A DNA stretch of 9,663 nucleotides from Phycisphaerae bacterium (GCA_018665385.1 JABJDN010000162.1:1-9663), one strand, 5' to 3'. Positions 1 to 6,507 are shown, counted from the first letter of the stretch. Translations and numbers: made by a program. Notes: a model not told the origin generated them from the sequence alone.

Positions 1-753
1 AAGCAACCGGCTACCGCGAGATAAAATGTTCTGATAATTGCCTTCAATGACTACGCTACTTTCTTGCGTACCGAATGGTGTCATTGCTGGGGTTAACAAA
101 CTAACAACTGTGCTTCCGTAGTGTAATTGAATTGCTATGGAAGAACCAAAATCTGCATTCGCTGAATCTTCAAGTGCAACAAGTACATCTGCCTGCCCAA
201 GAATTTCTTTTGTGTTCAAATCAATGATTTGGCCATCAAGGCAATAGGCAACACCGCTTTCGGTAGACAACGCTACGCCAGTGATGTTGGTTGTTTCTCC
301 AACAATGGGATTGCCGTCAGTAAGTCGAATTGCACCGCCCCTGCCAAGTGCAATTGGCCATGCTCCCACTTGAACTAACTCGCTAGCTTGACTGCCAAGT
401 CCTTGCACTGGAGCCCTGCTCAAAACTTTTGGCAGTGCTGGGTCAGCAAGAGTGCACGTCACAACAACACCTGAATCTAACAGCGCGTAGAGTGCGTTGT
501 TGGTTATGAGAATATCTTTGCAAAAAGACTCGCCCTCGTAGGAAGTTAGCAAAATACTTGCCACTTGTTCGCCAGAGTTCTTCTTGAGCACTACCAATTT
601 GTCGCCAAGGCTCTGGTACCAATAACTTCCGTTAATTTCTAGGGAATCTGCTTTTCCACCAACGACGTGGCGGACTGTAAGCTCTTCTGCTTGCGTACTG
701 CATGCAAATACAAGTGCAAAAATAGTAGTACAAATTGTGCAAATCTTTTTCAT
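1..753 (-). CDS. Secreted repeat/beta-propeller-like protein (N-terminal part, runs off left edge)
   Basis: Reading the minus strand from 753 gives an open frame of 251 codons to the window edge with no stop, so the C-terminus is missing. The N-terminus (MKKICTICTTIFALVFACST...) is a signal peptide: two lysines, a hydrophobic stretch, and a probable signal-peptidase I site after TQA (residues 20-22). FAC at 16-18 is a weak lipobox alternative. The mature part shows irregular beta-rich repeats (for example LADPALPKVLSRAP and GVAYCLDGQIIDLNTKEIL) resembling PQQ-like or LVIVD-type propeller proteins; that assignment is inference and no catalytic residues are recognisable. An in-frame ATG at 762 would add three residues (MTR). 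I prefer 753 because a TATCAT -10-like hexamer covers 762-767 and MKK is a typical signal-peptide start. It is divergent from the TPR gene at 772. Function is unknown; an extracytoplasmic or surface location is likely. Confidence 0.75.
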   Translation of the reverse strand, partial: MKKICTICTTIFALVFACSTQAEELTVRHVVGGKADSLEINGSYWYQSLGDKLVVLKKNSGEQVASILLTSYEGESFCKDILITNNALYALLDSGVVVTCTLADPALPKVLSRAPVQGLGSQASELVQVGAWPIALGRGGAIRLTDGNPIVGETTNITGVALSTESGVAYCLDGQIIDLNTKEILGQADVLVALEDSANADFGSSIAIQLHYGSTVVSLLTPAMTPFGTQESSVVIEGNYQNILSRGSRLL

Positions 754-761
754 TCGTGTCA

Positions 762-767
762 TGATAC
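762..767 (-). promoter_or_regulatory. Putative -10 element (TATCAT) for the leftmost minus-strand gene
   Basis: On the minus strand TATCAT matches TATAAT at five of six positions and ends 8 nt before the ATG at 753. Transcription starting 6-8 nt downstream of it would give a leaderless or nearly leaderless mRNA. No Shine-Dalgarno precedes either candidate start. The hexamer overlaps the alternative ATG at 762, and the divergent TPR gene starts only 5 bp beyond it. Inferred from pattern only; no clear -35 was identified. Confidence 0.4.
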
Positions 768-771
768 ACCG

Positions 772-1098
772 ATGTCTACACCCTCTGATGACCGTTTGTC
801 CCAATTACGCAATCTTCTTGAAAGCGACCCACACGATGCTTTTTGTATGTACGGCATAGCGATGGAACATGCCAAGTCTGGGCACCACCAAGAAGCAATA
901 GCATGGTTTGATAAAACTATAGAAACTGACCCTGCCTATTGCTACGCGTGGTACCACAAAGCGAGAATTCAAGAAGATGCTGGTGATACAGCAGGTGCAA
1001 CGCTAACACTCGAAGAAGGCATCCAGCAAGCAACTGAATTGGGCGATGCGCATGCCACAGAAGAAATGGGCGCACTTTTGCAGAGCATTATGAGTTAA
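772..1098 (+). CDS. Small tetratricopeptide-repeat (TPR) protein
   Basis: A 108-residue protein made largely of two TPR-type helical hairpins, at about residues 23-56 (AFCMYGIAMEHAKSG, EAIAWFDKTIETDP) and 57-90 (YAWYHKARIQEDAGD, A..TLEEGIQQA). TPRs are protein-interaction scaffolds; no partner can be deduced here. The frame is open upstream to an ATG at 667, but that 35-residue extension is Cys-rich, unlike TPR proteins, and is antisense to the signal-peptide region of the divergent gene, so I start at 772 (MSTPSDDRL). There is no signal peptide, so it is probably cytoplasmic. Its stop TAA shares one base with the ATG of recX (TAATG), implying co-transcription and translational coupling. Small TPR proteins of this kind are, from memory, common in planctomycetes. 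The function remains unknown. Confidence 0.8.
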   Translation: MSTPSDDRLSQLRNLLESDPHDAFCMYGIAMEHAKSGHHQEAIAWFDKTIETDPAYCYAWYHKARIQEDAGDTAGATLTLEEGIQQATELGDAHATEEMGALLQSIMS

Positions 1099-1733
1099 TG
1101 CCTAGCATCACTGATATCCAAGCACTTGAAAAAGACCCCAACTTTGCAATGGTCTACGTTGATGGCACACTCCATTGCACACTTCCGCGTTCAACTGTCG
1201 AAGAACTGGCTCTTGCAGTTGACCAAGAGTGGACAGAAGAGTGCGATGCAGTTGTTACGCAACTTGAACAAATTGATACTGGCAAATCAATGGCACTTGA
1301 CCTTATCTCTAGAAAAGCATGGGGAGTTCGAGAACTAGCAGCGCGATTGATGAAGCGTGGCATAGATGCAAACATAGCACGTGTAACTACTGAAGAACTT
1401 GCGAAAGATGGCTGGCTTGACGACATCACCTACGCGGGCGCTCGAATAAGAGACTGGACAAGATTAGAACCAGCTAGCCGAAGGTGGCTTCACATGAAGT
1501 TACAAGAACGACTTATTTCAAGAGAAGATGCCGATCAAGCCATTGATGAAGAACTTGCAGGTTCTAGCGAGCAAGACTTGGCAACGACACTTGCAGGTCT
1601 GCGACTCGCAAAAGTATCGAATCTAGATGAAGTAACTGCACGCAGGCGGGTTATCTCGGCACTCTCGAGGCGAGGGTTTTCTACAGATGTTGGTTCAGAA
1701 GCTATACGTAGAGCGCAAGCAGAACGTGCGTAG
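1098..1733 (+). CDS. recX: RecX-family regulatory protein (RecA modulator)
   Basis: A 211-residue protein with the RecX architecture. A short N-terminal beta region (MVYVDGTLHCTLPRS, about 18-32) is followed by three three-helix repeats at about 64-107, 110-152 and 160-208. The hallmark of repeat 1 is present: ALDLISRKAWGVRELAARLMKRG followed by LAKDGWLDD (residues 66-109). Repeat 2 carries a WLHMKLQERLIS segment and repeat 3 ends VISALSRRGFS. In characterised bacteria RecX binds RecA filaments and inhibits or remodels them, limiting strand exchange and coprotease activity. Here recA is not adjacent; recX is coupled to the TPR gene by a one-base overlap. The length fits the longer members of the family (roughly 150-270 aa). 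No Shine-Dalgarno is evident at the overlap. The family assignment rests on the helix pattern and sequence feel, not on a database match. Confidence 0.82.
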   Translation: MPSITDIQALEKDPNFAMVYVDGTLHCTLPRSTVEELALAVDQEWTEECDAVVTQLEQIDTGKSMALDLISRKAWGVRELAARLMKRGIDANIARVTTEELAKDGWLDDITYAGARIRDWTRLEPASRRWLHMKLQERLISREDADQAIDEELAGSSEQDLATTLAGLRLAKVSNLDEVTARRRVISALSRRGFSTDVGSEAIRRAQAERA

Positions 1734-1738
1734 TTGGG

Positions 1739-1744
1739 TAGAAT
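1739..1744 (+). promoter_or_regulatory. Putative -10 element (TAGAAT) upstream of the rhodanese gene
   Basis: TAGAAT ends 9 nt before the ATG at 1754, within and just beyond the recX stop region. There is no Shine-Dalgarno before 1754. The identical hexamer sits at nearly the same distance (10 nt) before the zinc-ribbon gene at 2959. A start of transcription within a few bases of the ATG would give a leaderless transcript. No convincing -35 is visible, so this is a pattern-based suggestion. Confidence 0.4.
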
Positions 1745-1753
1745 GACCGAATC

Positions 1754-2065
1754 ATGAAAGCGAACGTAAACAACACACCAATAGAAATCGCATACGAAGA
1801 TTTGCCTTCGCCGTGCAACTCTTTCATTGATTGCAGAGCAGTCGAAGAATACGAGATTGCTCATTACGATGGCGCAATAAACGTACCGTTGCAACACGTA
1901 ACCATTTGCATTGATAGTTTTCCGTATAAAAAAGAGGACACCTTCTTTGTGTATTGCAAGTCTGGGAATCGCTCATGTACGTTTGTCACGTATATGCGCT
2001 CGATAGGGTTTACCAATTGCCAATCAATAACTGGCGGTTACCAAGAATGGGGACAGCAATGCTGA
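1754..2065 (+). CDS. Single-domain rhodanese-like sulfurtransferase
   Basis: A 103-residue stand-alone rhodanese domain. The conserved substrate-pocket strand reads SFIDCRAVEEYEIAHYDGAINVPL (split here: SFIDCRAVEEYE at 23-34, then HYDGAINVPL at 37-46). The active-site loop is YCKSGNRS, with the catalytic Cys at 68 and the Arg-Ser at 73-74 (the C-x-x-G-x-R-S form typical of GlpE/PspE-like proteins). It ends with GGYQEWGQQC, matching the conserved C-terminal GG-x-x-x-W helix. Such proteins carry a persulfide on the Cys and transfer sulfane sulfur to thiols or cyanide; the physiological acceptor cannot be told from sequence. No signal peptide, so cytoplasmic. The gene ends inside the start of cdsA (7-bp overlap), which suggests co-transcription without implying a shared pathway. 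It follows recX by 20 bp. Confidence 0.88.
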   Translation: MKANVNNTPIEIAYEDLPSPCNSFIDCRAVEEYEIAHYDGAINVPLQHVTICIDSFPYKKEDTFFVYCKSGNRSCTFVTYMRSIGFTNCQSITGGYQEWGQQC

Positions 2066-2934
2066 AACATCGCTTAATCACAGGACCACTACTTAGCAGT
2101 GCCCTCATCGCACTTATCTATTTTGATGAATGCATTGGTACCACTACTTGCGAGTGTGGAATTGTTTTTCAACCTGGTCTTTTAATAGCAATTTTAGCCA
2201 TGCTTTCAGCACCACTTGCGGCACTTGAGTTTGGTTCTATGGCAACCAATCTTCGAATCCGGTGCAGTATTCCCATGCTCATTCTTTCAATGGAAGCATG
2301 GATTGTTGCGGTCTATCTTATCCCCTCCCATATGCAAGTTGAAAAAGCCCTTGCGATTTTCGCTACGATACTTGTCCTAAGTTTTGTTCTTACGGTGTTC
2401 ATGCTCGCTCGTGGAAAGCAACTGGAAGGTGTCCTCTCTGGAGCCTCGTTCACTGTTGCTACTGCTGGATATGTAGCTCTTGGGTTTGGTCTTTTACTAC
2501 TATTACGCCGCGACCACAGCGCGTGGTGGATCATGGGCATTATCGCAATTGTGAAAGTGTGCGACACTGGAGCATTCTTTGTTGGTTGCAACTATGGAAA
2601 AACAAAATTAATTCCATGGATTAGTCCTGCCAAAACTTGGGAGGGACTCATTGGCGGTCTAGCTGCAGCCTCAATCACAGCTGTACTTCTTGCGAGTGCT
2701 AATAATCATTGGCTTGTGAATGAACCCAAGATTTCATTGATTCTTGCAGCATTTATAGGCGTTTTGTTCGGTTTACTTGGGCAGCTGGGCGATTTACTTA
2801 TGAGCGTCTTCAAACGAGACAGCGGTATAAAAGATGCCTCTACAGTTTTACCGGGCCTAGGCGGAATACTTGACGTGCTCGATTCACTCCTGATTGTGAG
2901 CCCAATCGCCTATTGGTTGCTTCCAAGTTCGTAA
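2059..2934 (+). CDS. cdsA: Phosphatidate cytidylyltransferase (CDP-diglyceride synthase)
   Basis: A 291-residue polytopic membrane enzyme making CDP-diacylglycerol from CTP and phosphatidate, the branch point of phospholipid synthesis. I see about eight hydrophobic segments (7-23, 40-57, 71-89, 97-116, 130-148, 156-170, 198-213, 226-245). The family signature is at residues 249-275: SVFKRDSGIKD, then PGLGGILDVLD. The upstream conserved stretch is also present: D169 and TGAFFVG (170-176), then ISPAKTWEG (188-196). The usual signature has PxHGGxxDRxD; here His is Leu267 and Arg is Val273. I chose ATG 2059 (MLKHRLITGP), a normal CdsA beginning, preceded by a G-rich run (GGGGA, 2048-2053 region). 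The open frame extends upstream but only over the rhodanese gene in another frame. It overlaps the rhodanese gene by 7 bp. Usual length is about 260-310 aa. Confidence 0.9.
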   Translation: MLKHRLITGPLLSSALIALIYFDECIGTTTCECGIVFQPGLLIAILAMLSAPLAALEFGSMATNLRIRCSIPMLILSMEAWIVAVYLIPSHMQVEKALAIFATILVLSFVLTVFMLARGKQLEGVLSGASFTVATAGYVALGFGLLLLLRRDHSAWWIMGIIAIVKVCDTGAFFVGCNYGKTKLIPWISPAKTWEGLIGGLAAASITAVLLASANNHWLVNEPKISLILAAFIGVLFGLLGQLGDLLMSVFKRDSGIKDASTVLPGLGGILDVLDSLLIVSPIAYWLLPSS

Positions 2935-2939
2935 TACTG

Positions 2940-2948
2940 TGCTAGAAT
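2940..2948 (+). promoter_or_regulatory. Putative extended -10 (TGC-TAGAAT) for the zinc-ribbon gene
   Basis: TGCTAGAAT contains TAGAAT (five of six to TATAAT) preceded by the TGn of an extended -10, which reduces the need for a -35. A weak -35-like TTCCAA lies at 2921-2926 with a 16-bp spacer. The hexamer ends 10 nt before the ATG at 2959, so the transcript would have almost no 5' leader. It lies in the 24-bp gap between cdsA and the zinc-ribbon gene. Pattern-based inference. Confidence 0.5.
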
Positions 2949-2958
2949 CATTACCCCT

Positions 2959-3714
2959 ATGCCACTTATTGACAATCTACTGACCCTTTACAAAGTTGAC
3001 AGGCAAGTACGCAGTTTGCAAAGCCGCGTTGAGTCTGCGCAACTTTACCTCAAAGTTCAAACCAAACTGATGACCGCCATCGCTGTTGAACTGTCCGAAA
3101 ACGAACTAAGGTTAAAACAGCACAAGTCGAACATCGCTGTTGCTGAAACTGAAACTGGTTCTATTGATGCACGCGTTGAACGCCTTCGGGAAGATTTAAA
3201 CAAAGCGGTTAATGACAAAGAGTACAAAGCTCTTCTTGCAGAAGTGAATACGCTCAAAGATCAGCGCAAATCATTTGAAGATGAGATGCTTATTGAAATG
3301 GCTTCTGTCGAAACGCTCGATACTACATTAGTAGAAATTACAGCAAAAATTGACGAGCGTAAAAAAATCACCAAAGTAGCTGAAAAAGAATTAGACGTTC
3401 GCCAAGACGAAATTGCAGAGCAACTTGCAGAGTTAGAAAAAGAACGCGCAACTGCAGCTTCTGTTATTCCTGCAGACATTCTTGAAGACTTCGACGAAAT
3501 CGCTGACGACTACGAAGGCGAATCAATGGCATCAATTGAAATCATTGACAAGAAGCGAAAAGAATACTCTTGTAATTCATGCAGCCTACACCTGCCACTT
3601 GAATCGATCGTGCAATTGATGGCGAACGACGACACCATTGTCAAATGTGGACAGTGCGACCGAATTCTGTTCCTTGGACAAGCTTCTAAAGAAGCGCTCG
3701 CGCCATCTGAGTAA
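2959..3714 (+). CDS. Coiled-coil zinc-ribbon protein (C4-type, CT398/HP0958-like)
   Basis: A 251-residue cytoplasmic protein. Residues about 8-168 form a long alpha-helical coiled-coil hairpin rich in Glu, Lys and Leu heptads, including the family stretch VNDKEYKALLAEVNTLKDQ (84-102). Residues 200-237 form a zinc ribbon with two Cys pairs, C205-x-x-C208 and C230-x-x-C233 (SCNSCSLHLPL and VKCGQCDRILF). This is the architecture of the zinc-ribbon family that includes Chlamydia CT398 (CdsZ) and Helicobacter HP0958 (FlgZ). In those organisms the proteins are reported to bind sigma-54 and secretion/flagellar components; whether that holds here is unknown. It may have its own promoter at 2940-2948, and no Shine-Dalgarno is visible. 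It is the last gene of the plus-strand run, ended by the terminator at 3747-3775. Length is typical (about 230-260 aa). Confidence 0.83.
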   Translation: MPLIDNLLTLYKVDRQVRSLQSRVESAQLYLKVQTKLMTAIAVELSENELRLKQHKSNIAVAETETGSIDARVERLREDLNKAVNDKEYKALLAEVNTLKDQRKSFEDEMLIEMASVETLDTTLVEITAKIDERKKITKVAEKELDVRQDEIAEQLAELEKERATAASVIPADILEDFDEIADDYEGESMASIEIIDKKRKEYSCNSCSLHLPLESIVQLMANDDTIVKCGQCDRILFLGQASKEALAPSE

Positions 3715-3746
3715 CCGCAAAGCAATACCCCTACATACATGTAAAA

Positions 3747-3775
3747 AAGCCCCAGATTGCTCTGGGGCTTTTTTT
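3747..3775. terminator. Bidirectional Rho-independent terminator between convergent genes
   Basis: A perfect 10-bp stem AAGCCCCAGA / TCTGGGGCTT (3747-3756 and 3761-3770) closes a TTGC tetraloop. Seven T residues (3769-3775) follow on the plus strand, and six A residues (3743-3748) precede it, giving a T tract on the minus strand as well. It lies 32 bp after the zinc-ribbon stop (3714) and 20 bp after the minus-strand PEP-CTERM-like gene stop (3796), so it can serve both converging transcripts. Confidence 0.93.
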
Positions 3776-3795
3776 ATATCTCTATAGCAACAATT

Positions 3796-4431
3796 TTAAC
3801 TTCTTCGACGTCTTATCGATACAGCGCCTAGACCAATCAAGGCAAACGCGCCCGGAGCAGGAACACCACCTACAAGCAAGTCTACTGAGACCGCGTCAAG
3901 CACGTTATGTGCTCCAGCACCAGTAAAGATAAATGCCCACTCAGTAATTAGACCATCGTAGTCAGAAATATCCCACGCAAAGGAAGAACTGACGTTCGCA
4001 CCAAAGCCTGGAATCTCAACGTAATCGTTGATGGCAAAAGAGTCGTAGTCGAAATATATAAAATCTGTTCCATCGTTTATACCAAGTACAACACTTTCGT
4101 AATCAAATCCTGTCCCCATTGAAGCAATATTCAATACTGCTTGTTCAAGTGGGCCATACCCATAGACGTGAATATTCAATCCATCGGCAGGGTTGTAAAG
4201 GTTCCCCCCTTCTGTCAGTATTGCGCCTTGTGCAAAGTTGAACAATAAAGCACCAGGGTCTCCTCCATCGTTGAAATTGGGTGTGCCGTATGGGCTTGAA
4301 AACGAATCCCAACTATAAAATTGTGCGCCAGCGCTATCTTGCCAAGACGGAACTTCTGGGTTTACCAGATCCGCTTGTACTGACAGAGTTGTTACAGCGA
4401 CTGCAACTACTGAAATGAACGAACGTGCCAT
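3796..4431 (-). CDS. Secreted protein with PEP-CTERM-type sorting tail
   Basis: A 211-residue exported protein. The N-terminus MARSFISVVAVAVTTLSVQA is a signal peptide with likely cleavage after VQA (residue 20). The mature domain is acidic, Gly/Asp/aromatic-rich and beta-like, with no recognised catalytic motif. The C-terminus (190-211) has the three-part sorting layout: VPAPGA motif, hydrophobic helix FALIGLGAV, then RRRRS. This is the VPAPG variant of PEP-CTERM tails frequent in planctomycetes; in systems with an exosortase such tails are recognised and processed for surface or matrix delivery. No exosortase gene is in the window. The frame is open further upstream to an ATG at 4473, but I start at 4431 because GGAG at 4441-4444 is well placed and the signal peptide then begins directly. 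It is the second gene of an operon, 22 bp after the dockerin gene. The function of the mature domain is unknown. Confidence 0.82.
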   Translation of the reverse strand: MARSFISVVAVAVTTLSVQADLVNPEVPSWQDSAGAQFYSWDSFSSPYGTPNFNDGGDPGALLFNFAQGAILTEGGNLYNPADGLNIHVYGYGPLEQAVLNIASMGTGFDYESVVLGINDGTDFIYFDYDSFAINDYVEIPGFGANVSSSFAWDISDYDGLITEWAFIFTGAGAHNVLDAVSVDLLVGGVPAPGAFALIGLGAVSIRRRRS

Positions 4432-4440
4432 ATCTCTCTT

Positions 4441-4444
4441 CTCC
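4441..4444 (-). promoter_or_regulatory. Shine-Dalgarno (GGAG) deciding the start of the PEP-CTERM-like gene
   Basis: On the minus strand GGAG is followed 9 nt later by the ATG at 4431. It lies between the dockerin stop codon (4454-4456) and this start. It is one of only two convincing Shine-Dalgarno sites in the window and argues for the 4431 start over the upstream ATG at 4473. Confidence 0.7.
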
Positions 4445-4453
4445 AATAAAAAT

Positions 4454-5518
4454 TTACGAATCCCAAGCGGCAATCAAAGCAAGTAAATCTGAAACGTTTA
4501 CATCACCGTCACCATTGAGATCACTAGAACAACAAGAACAACTACCCCAGCTACCTAATACTACAAGTACATCCCCTATTCCTACAGAACCATCTCCGTC
4601 CAAATCCTCTGGTATTCCATCACCGTCAGCAATAGCAACCACAATAGAAAGTTGCGCAGCGTCTGCTAAACCAAATTGCACTGCAAAACTTTCTTTAAAA
4701 TGAAAATTAGGATTAATGATTCCTCTAAAATCCCTGAACCCTGGTTGTTGCGAAGTATGCAATGAATTCACAACAAAATTCATGAGGCCATCTTGTAATG
4801 ATTTTTTAAAGTAGCACTGAATTTCGGGATCAGAAACATCAATACTAAATGTCAGTACAGTTTCAGAGGGCATAACCTCGCCTGGAAGAACTGTAGAAGT
4901 CGTGCCGACTGCAAATGGCTCTGCCGTAAACTCGTCTAATACGCTATTTGAAACGTCTGTCGGTATGCCGTCAATAAATTGAATTGGATACACATTTCGT
5001 TCTCGACGTACAGCGCCAACTGGGAACGTGCCATCTTCACCAAACGACCACCCTGTATATCCGCCTCGAAAAGCAGCGCCGTACAATTCAACTGGACGAC
5101 CTGCATCGTCATCGGGAACGCCAGTTTCTATGTCGTACGATTCCCAAGAATCGACTGAATCGTCGTACACGTTATCCGCATTACTGCATGTCAGTGTTAC
5201 TTCTATAGATTGAATTGTGTATTGCGTGAGAGCCAAAGCAGCAGGAATTTCATCCTGTGTTACAAAGCCAAGAACTAACTGACCATCGCGGTCATCAAAT
5301 TGCTCGAACCCAGAGCCCACTGAGGAAAACGTGACGCCAGTTTCACGAGATCCTGGGTTAAAATTATATGGGTACATCCATCGATCAAAATCAGGCGCAA
5401 CAAATTGTTGGGAAATAATGTCAGCGGAAACGAAATTTGGCACTACCCAAAAGATAGAGAGTGGCAATAATGTCGTTAGAATGTACTGTTTTAGTTTCAT
5501 AATGAGAACTTTCGCCAT
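4454..5518 (-). CDS. Secreted planctomycete-type protein with two C-terminal dockerin-like repeats
   Basis: A 354-residue exported protein. The signal peptide is MKLKQY plus a hydrophobic core, cleaved probably after VSA (residue 32). The large N-terminal domain carries DSVDSWESYD, GRPVELYGAAFRGGYTGWSF and SLHTSQQPG stretches. I recall these from a recurrent family of planctomycete secreted proteins; its biochemical role is unknown to me. The last 50 residues hold two calcium-loop repeats, DLDGDGSVGIGD (305-316) and DLNGDGDVNVSD (333-344). Each is followed by a short helix ending in W (LVVLGSW, LLALIAAW), and they are joined by a Cys-rich linker GSCSCCSS. This matches the GC-type dockerin arrangement proposed as a C-terminal anchoring or sorting module in Planctomycetes. 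An alternative start is ATG 5500 (348 aa), which begins the signal peptide directly; neither start has a clear Shine-Dalgarno. It is the first gene of a two-gene operon. Confidence 0.85.
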   Translation of the reverse strand: MAKVLIMKLKQYILTTLLPLSIFWVVPNFVSADIISQQFVAPDFDRWMYPYNFNPGSRETGVTFSSVGSGFEQFDDRDGQLVLGFVTQDEIPAALALTQYTIQSIEVTLTCSNADNVYDDSVDSWESYDIETGVPDDDAGRPVELYGAAFRGGYTGWSFGEDGTFPVGAVRRERNVYPIQFIDGIPTDVSNSVLDEFTAEPFAVGTTSTVLPGEVMPSETVLTFSIDVSDPEIQCYFKKSLQDGLMNFVVNSLHTSQQPGFRDFRGIINPNFHFKESFAVQFGLADAAQLSIVVAIADGDGIPEDLDGDGSVGIGDVLVVLGSWGSCSCCSSDLNGDGDVNVSDLLALIAAWDS

Positions 5519-5534
5519 TGAGACTGGGTCTCAA
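5518..5534. repeat. Perfect 7-bp inverted repeat at the dockerin-gene start
   Basis: TTGAGAC-TGG-GTCTCAA is a perfect dyad with a 3-bp centre. Its minus-strand 3' end is the A of the ATG at 5518. It lies between the divergent -10-like element (5552-5558) and the dockerin coding region. It could be an operator for a dimeric repressor, or a hairpin in the dockerin mRNA that masks the 5518 start and favours the 5500 start. No regulator family is identified from this sequence. Confidence 0.55.
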
Positions 5535-5551
5535 TTGCGGCATTTAGGCGC

Positions 5552-5558
5552 TATAATA
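5552..5558. promoter_or_regulatory. Putative overlapping divergent -10 elements (TATAAT / TATTAT)
   Basis: The plus strand reads TATAAT at 5552-5557, a perfect -10 consensus 65 nt before the prepilin GTG. The minus strand reads TATTAT at 5553-5558 (five of six), 34 nt before the dockerin ATG at 5518. The AT-rich core thus could serve both divergent genes. No strong -35 was found at 16-18 bp on either side, so activator dependence is possible. Inference from motif only. Confidence 0.45.
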
Positions 5559-5622
5559 TCACCATTTTATTCGAAAATCTGAAATGGCAAAGACAATTAT
5601 TTAAATATTAGAGATAAAACCC

Positions 5623-6507
5623 GTGCTAGCAAAAACACTACAACACACAAACAAAAAAGGGTTCACTCTCGTTGAACTTCTGGTTGTTGTTGCAATAGTC
5701 GGAATTTTGCTTTCTCTCATTCTTGTTATGGCTGGGCAAGCAATGCAGTCTGCTAAAAATAGTACTGAAGCATCGTCTCTTAGGCAAGTACTTCAGTCGT
5801 ATGTGCTCGCATCAGCGGACCAGAATGGGAAGTTCATCGAGGGGTACACAAATAACACTGAAGAAACGGTCTACGATCTGCATGGCGACCTTGTCCCCTT
5901 TCCTGCAAGTGCGCGGTATGTATGGCGCTTACTACCCTACCTTGATAATGCCGTAGATATTTTATATGTGAATGGACAAGAAAATGTGCTTTCTCAAACA
6001 ATAGAGAGCGAGTGCTTTTCATACATAACAAGTCTATTCCCTTCTTTTGGATTAAACAGCGAATGGATGGGTGGCGATTTCAGAACCACTGCTAGCCCTG
6101 CCCTTGAGTCCAAACGACTCTACGCCAAATACCACTCTGATGTCAAAACGCCTGCGAACCAACTTGTGTTTGCTTCTGCAAAAGCCCCCACGGGTACCGA
6201 AGACGACCCTGCTCTAAGCGATTGTCTAGGCGGGAGCGTAGCCGGGTTAGAAGAAGGATTCTACGAGGTTACAAGCCCGTACGATTTTCAATGGAGCTGG
6301 AATACCGTTGACGGGAACCACTCGTATGCTCCAACGATGAATTCTGCGGACCACGGCTATTTGTCCGCTAGGCATAACGGCAAAGTACTTACTGGCCAAC
6401 TTGATGGGTCTACTTCTACTCTTACTATCGAACAGTTAAGCGACATGAGAAGGTGGGTTCCAAGAGCAACGACACACGACTGGAATCTTACCTCGCTTTT
6501 CCCGTAA
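5623..6507 (+). CDS. Type II/IV prepilin-like protein with H-X9-DG motif
   Basis: A 294-residue prepilin-like (pseudopilin-type) protein. A short basic leader ends KKG at 11-13, and prepilin peptidase would cut G13|F14. The mature N-terminus FTLVELLVVVAIVGILLSLI has the required Glu at +5 (E18) and a single hydrophobic helix for inner-membrane insertion and pilus or pseudopilus assembly. The C-terminal part contains RHNGKVLTGQLDGS with His251 followed by exactly nine residues and DG (261-262). That is the H-X9-DG processing-associated motif of planctomycete/Verrucomicrobia prepilin-like proteins. The start codon is GTG at 5623; no in-frame ATG precedes the leader and no Shine-Dalgarno is obvious. 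Such proteins are often numerous per planctomycete genome and their individual roles are unknown. It is divergent from the dockerin operon and 53 bp upstream of nrdR. Confidence 0.88.
   Translation: MLAKTLQHTNKKGFTLVELLVVVAIVGILLSLILVMAGQAMQSAKNSTEASSLRQVLQSYVLASADQNGKFIEGYTNNTEETVYDLHGDLVPFPASARYVWRLLPYLDNAVDILYVNGQENVLSQTIESECFSYITSLFPSFGLNSEWMGGDFRTTASPALESKRLYAKYHSDVKTPANQLVFASAKAPTGTEDDPALSDCLGGSVAGLEEGFYEVTSPYDFQWSWNTVDGNHSYAPTMNSADHGYLSARHNGKVLTGQLDGSTSTLTIEQLSDMRRWVPRATTHDWNLTSLFP

Noticed and set aside
667..771. Cys-rich 35-residue N-terminal extension of the TPR gene
   Set aside because: It is antisense to the signal-peptide region of the divergent secreted-protein gene, unlike TPR sequence, and the start at 772 gives a normal small TPR protein.
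1954..2058. Longer N-terminus for CdsA
   Set aside because: The stretch overlaps the rhodanese active-site coding region in another frame; CdsA proteins begin with a short MLKxRxxTGP-like segment, found at 2059.
4425..4703. Plus-strand open frame rich in Ser/Pro
   Set aside because: It is antisense to the dockerin repeats; its composition simply mirrors the Gly/Asp-rich codons on the minus strand.
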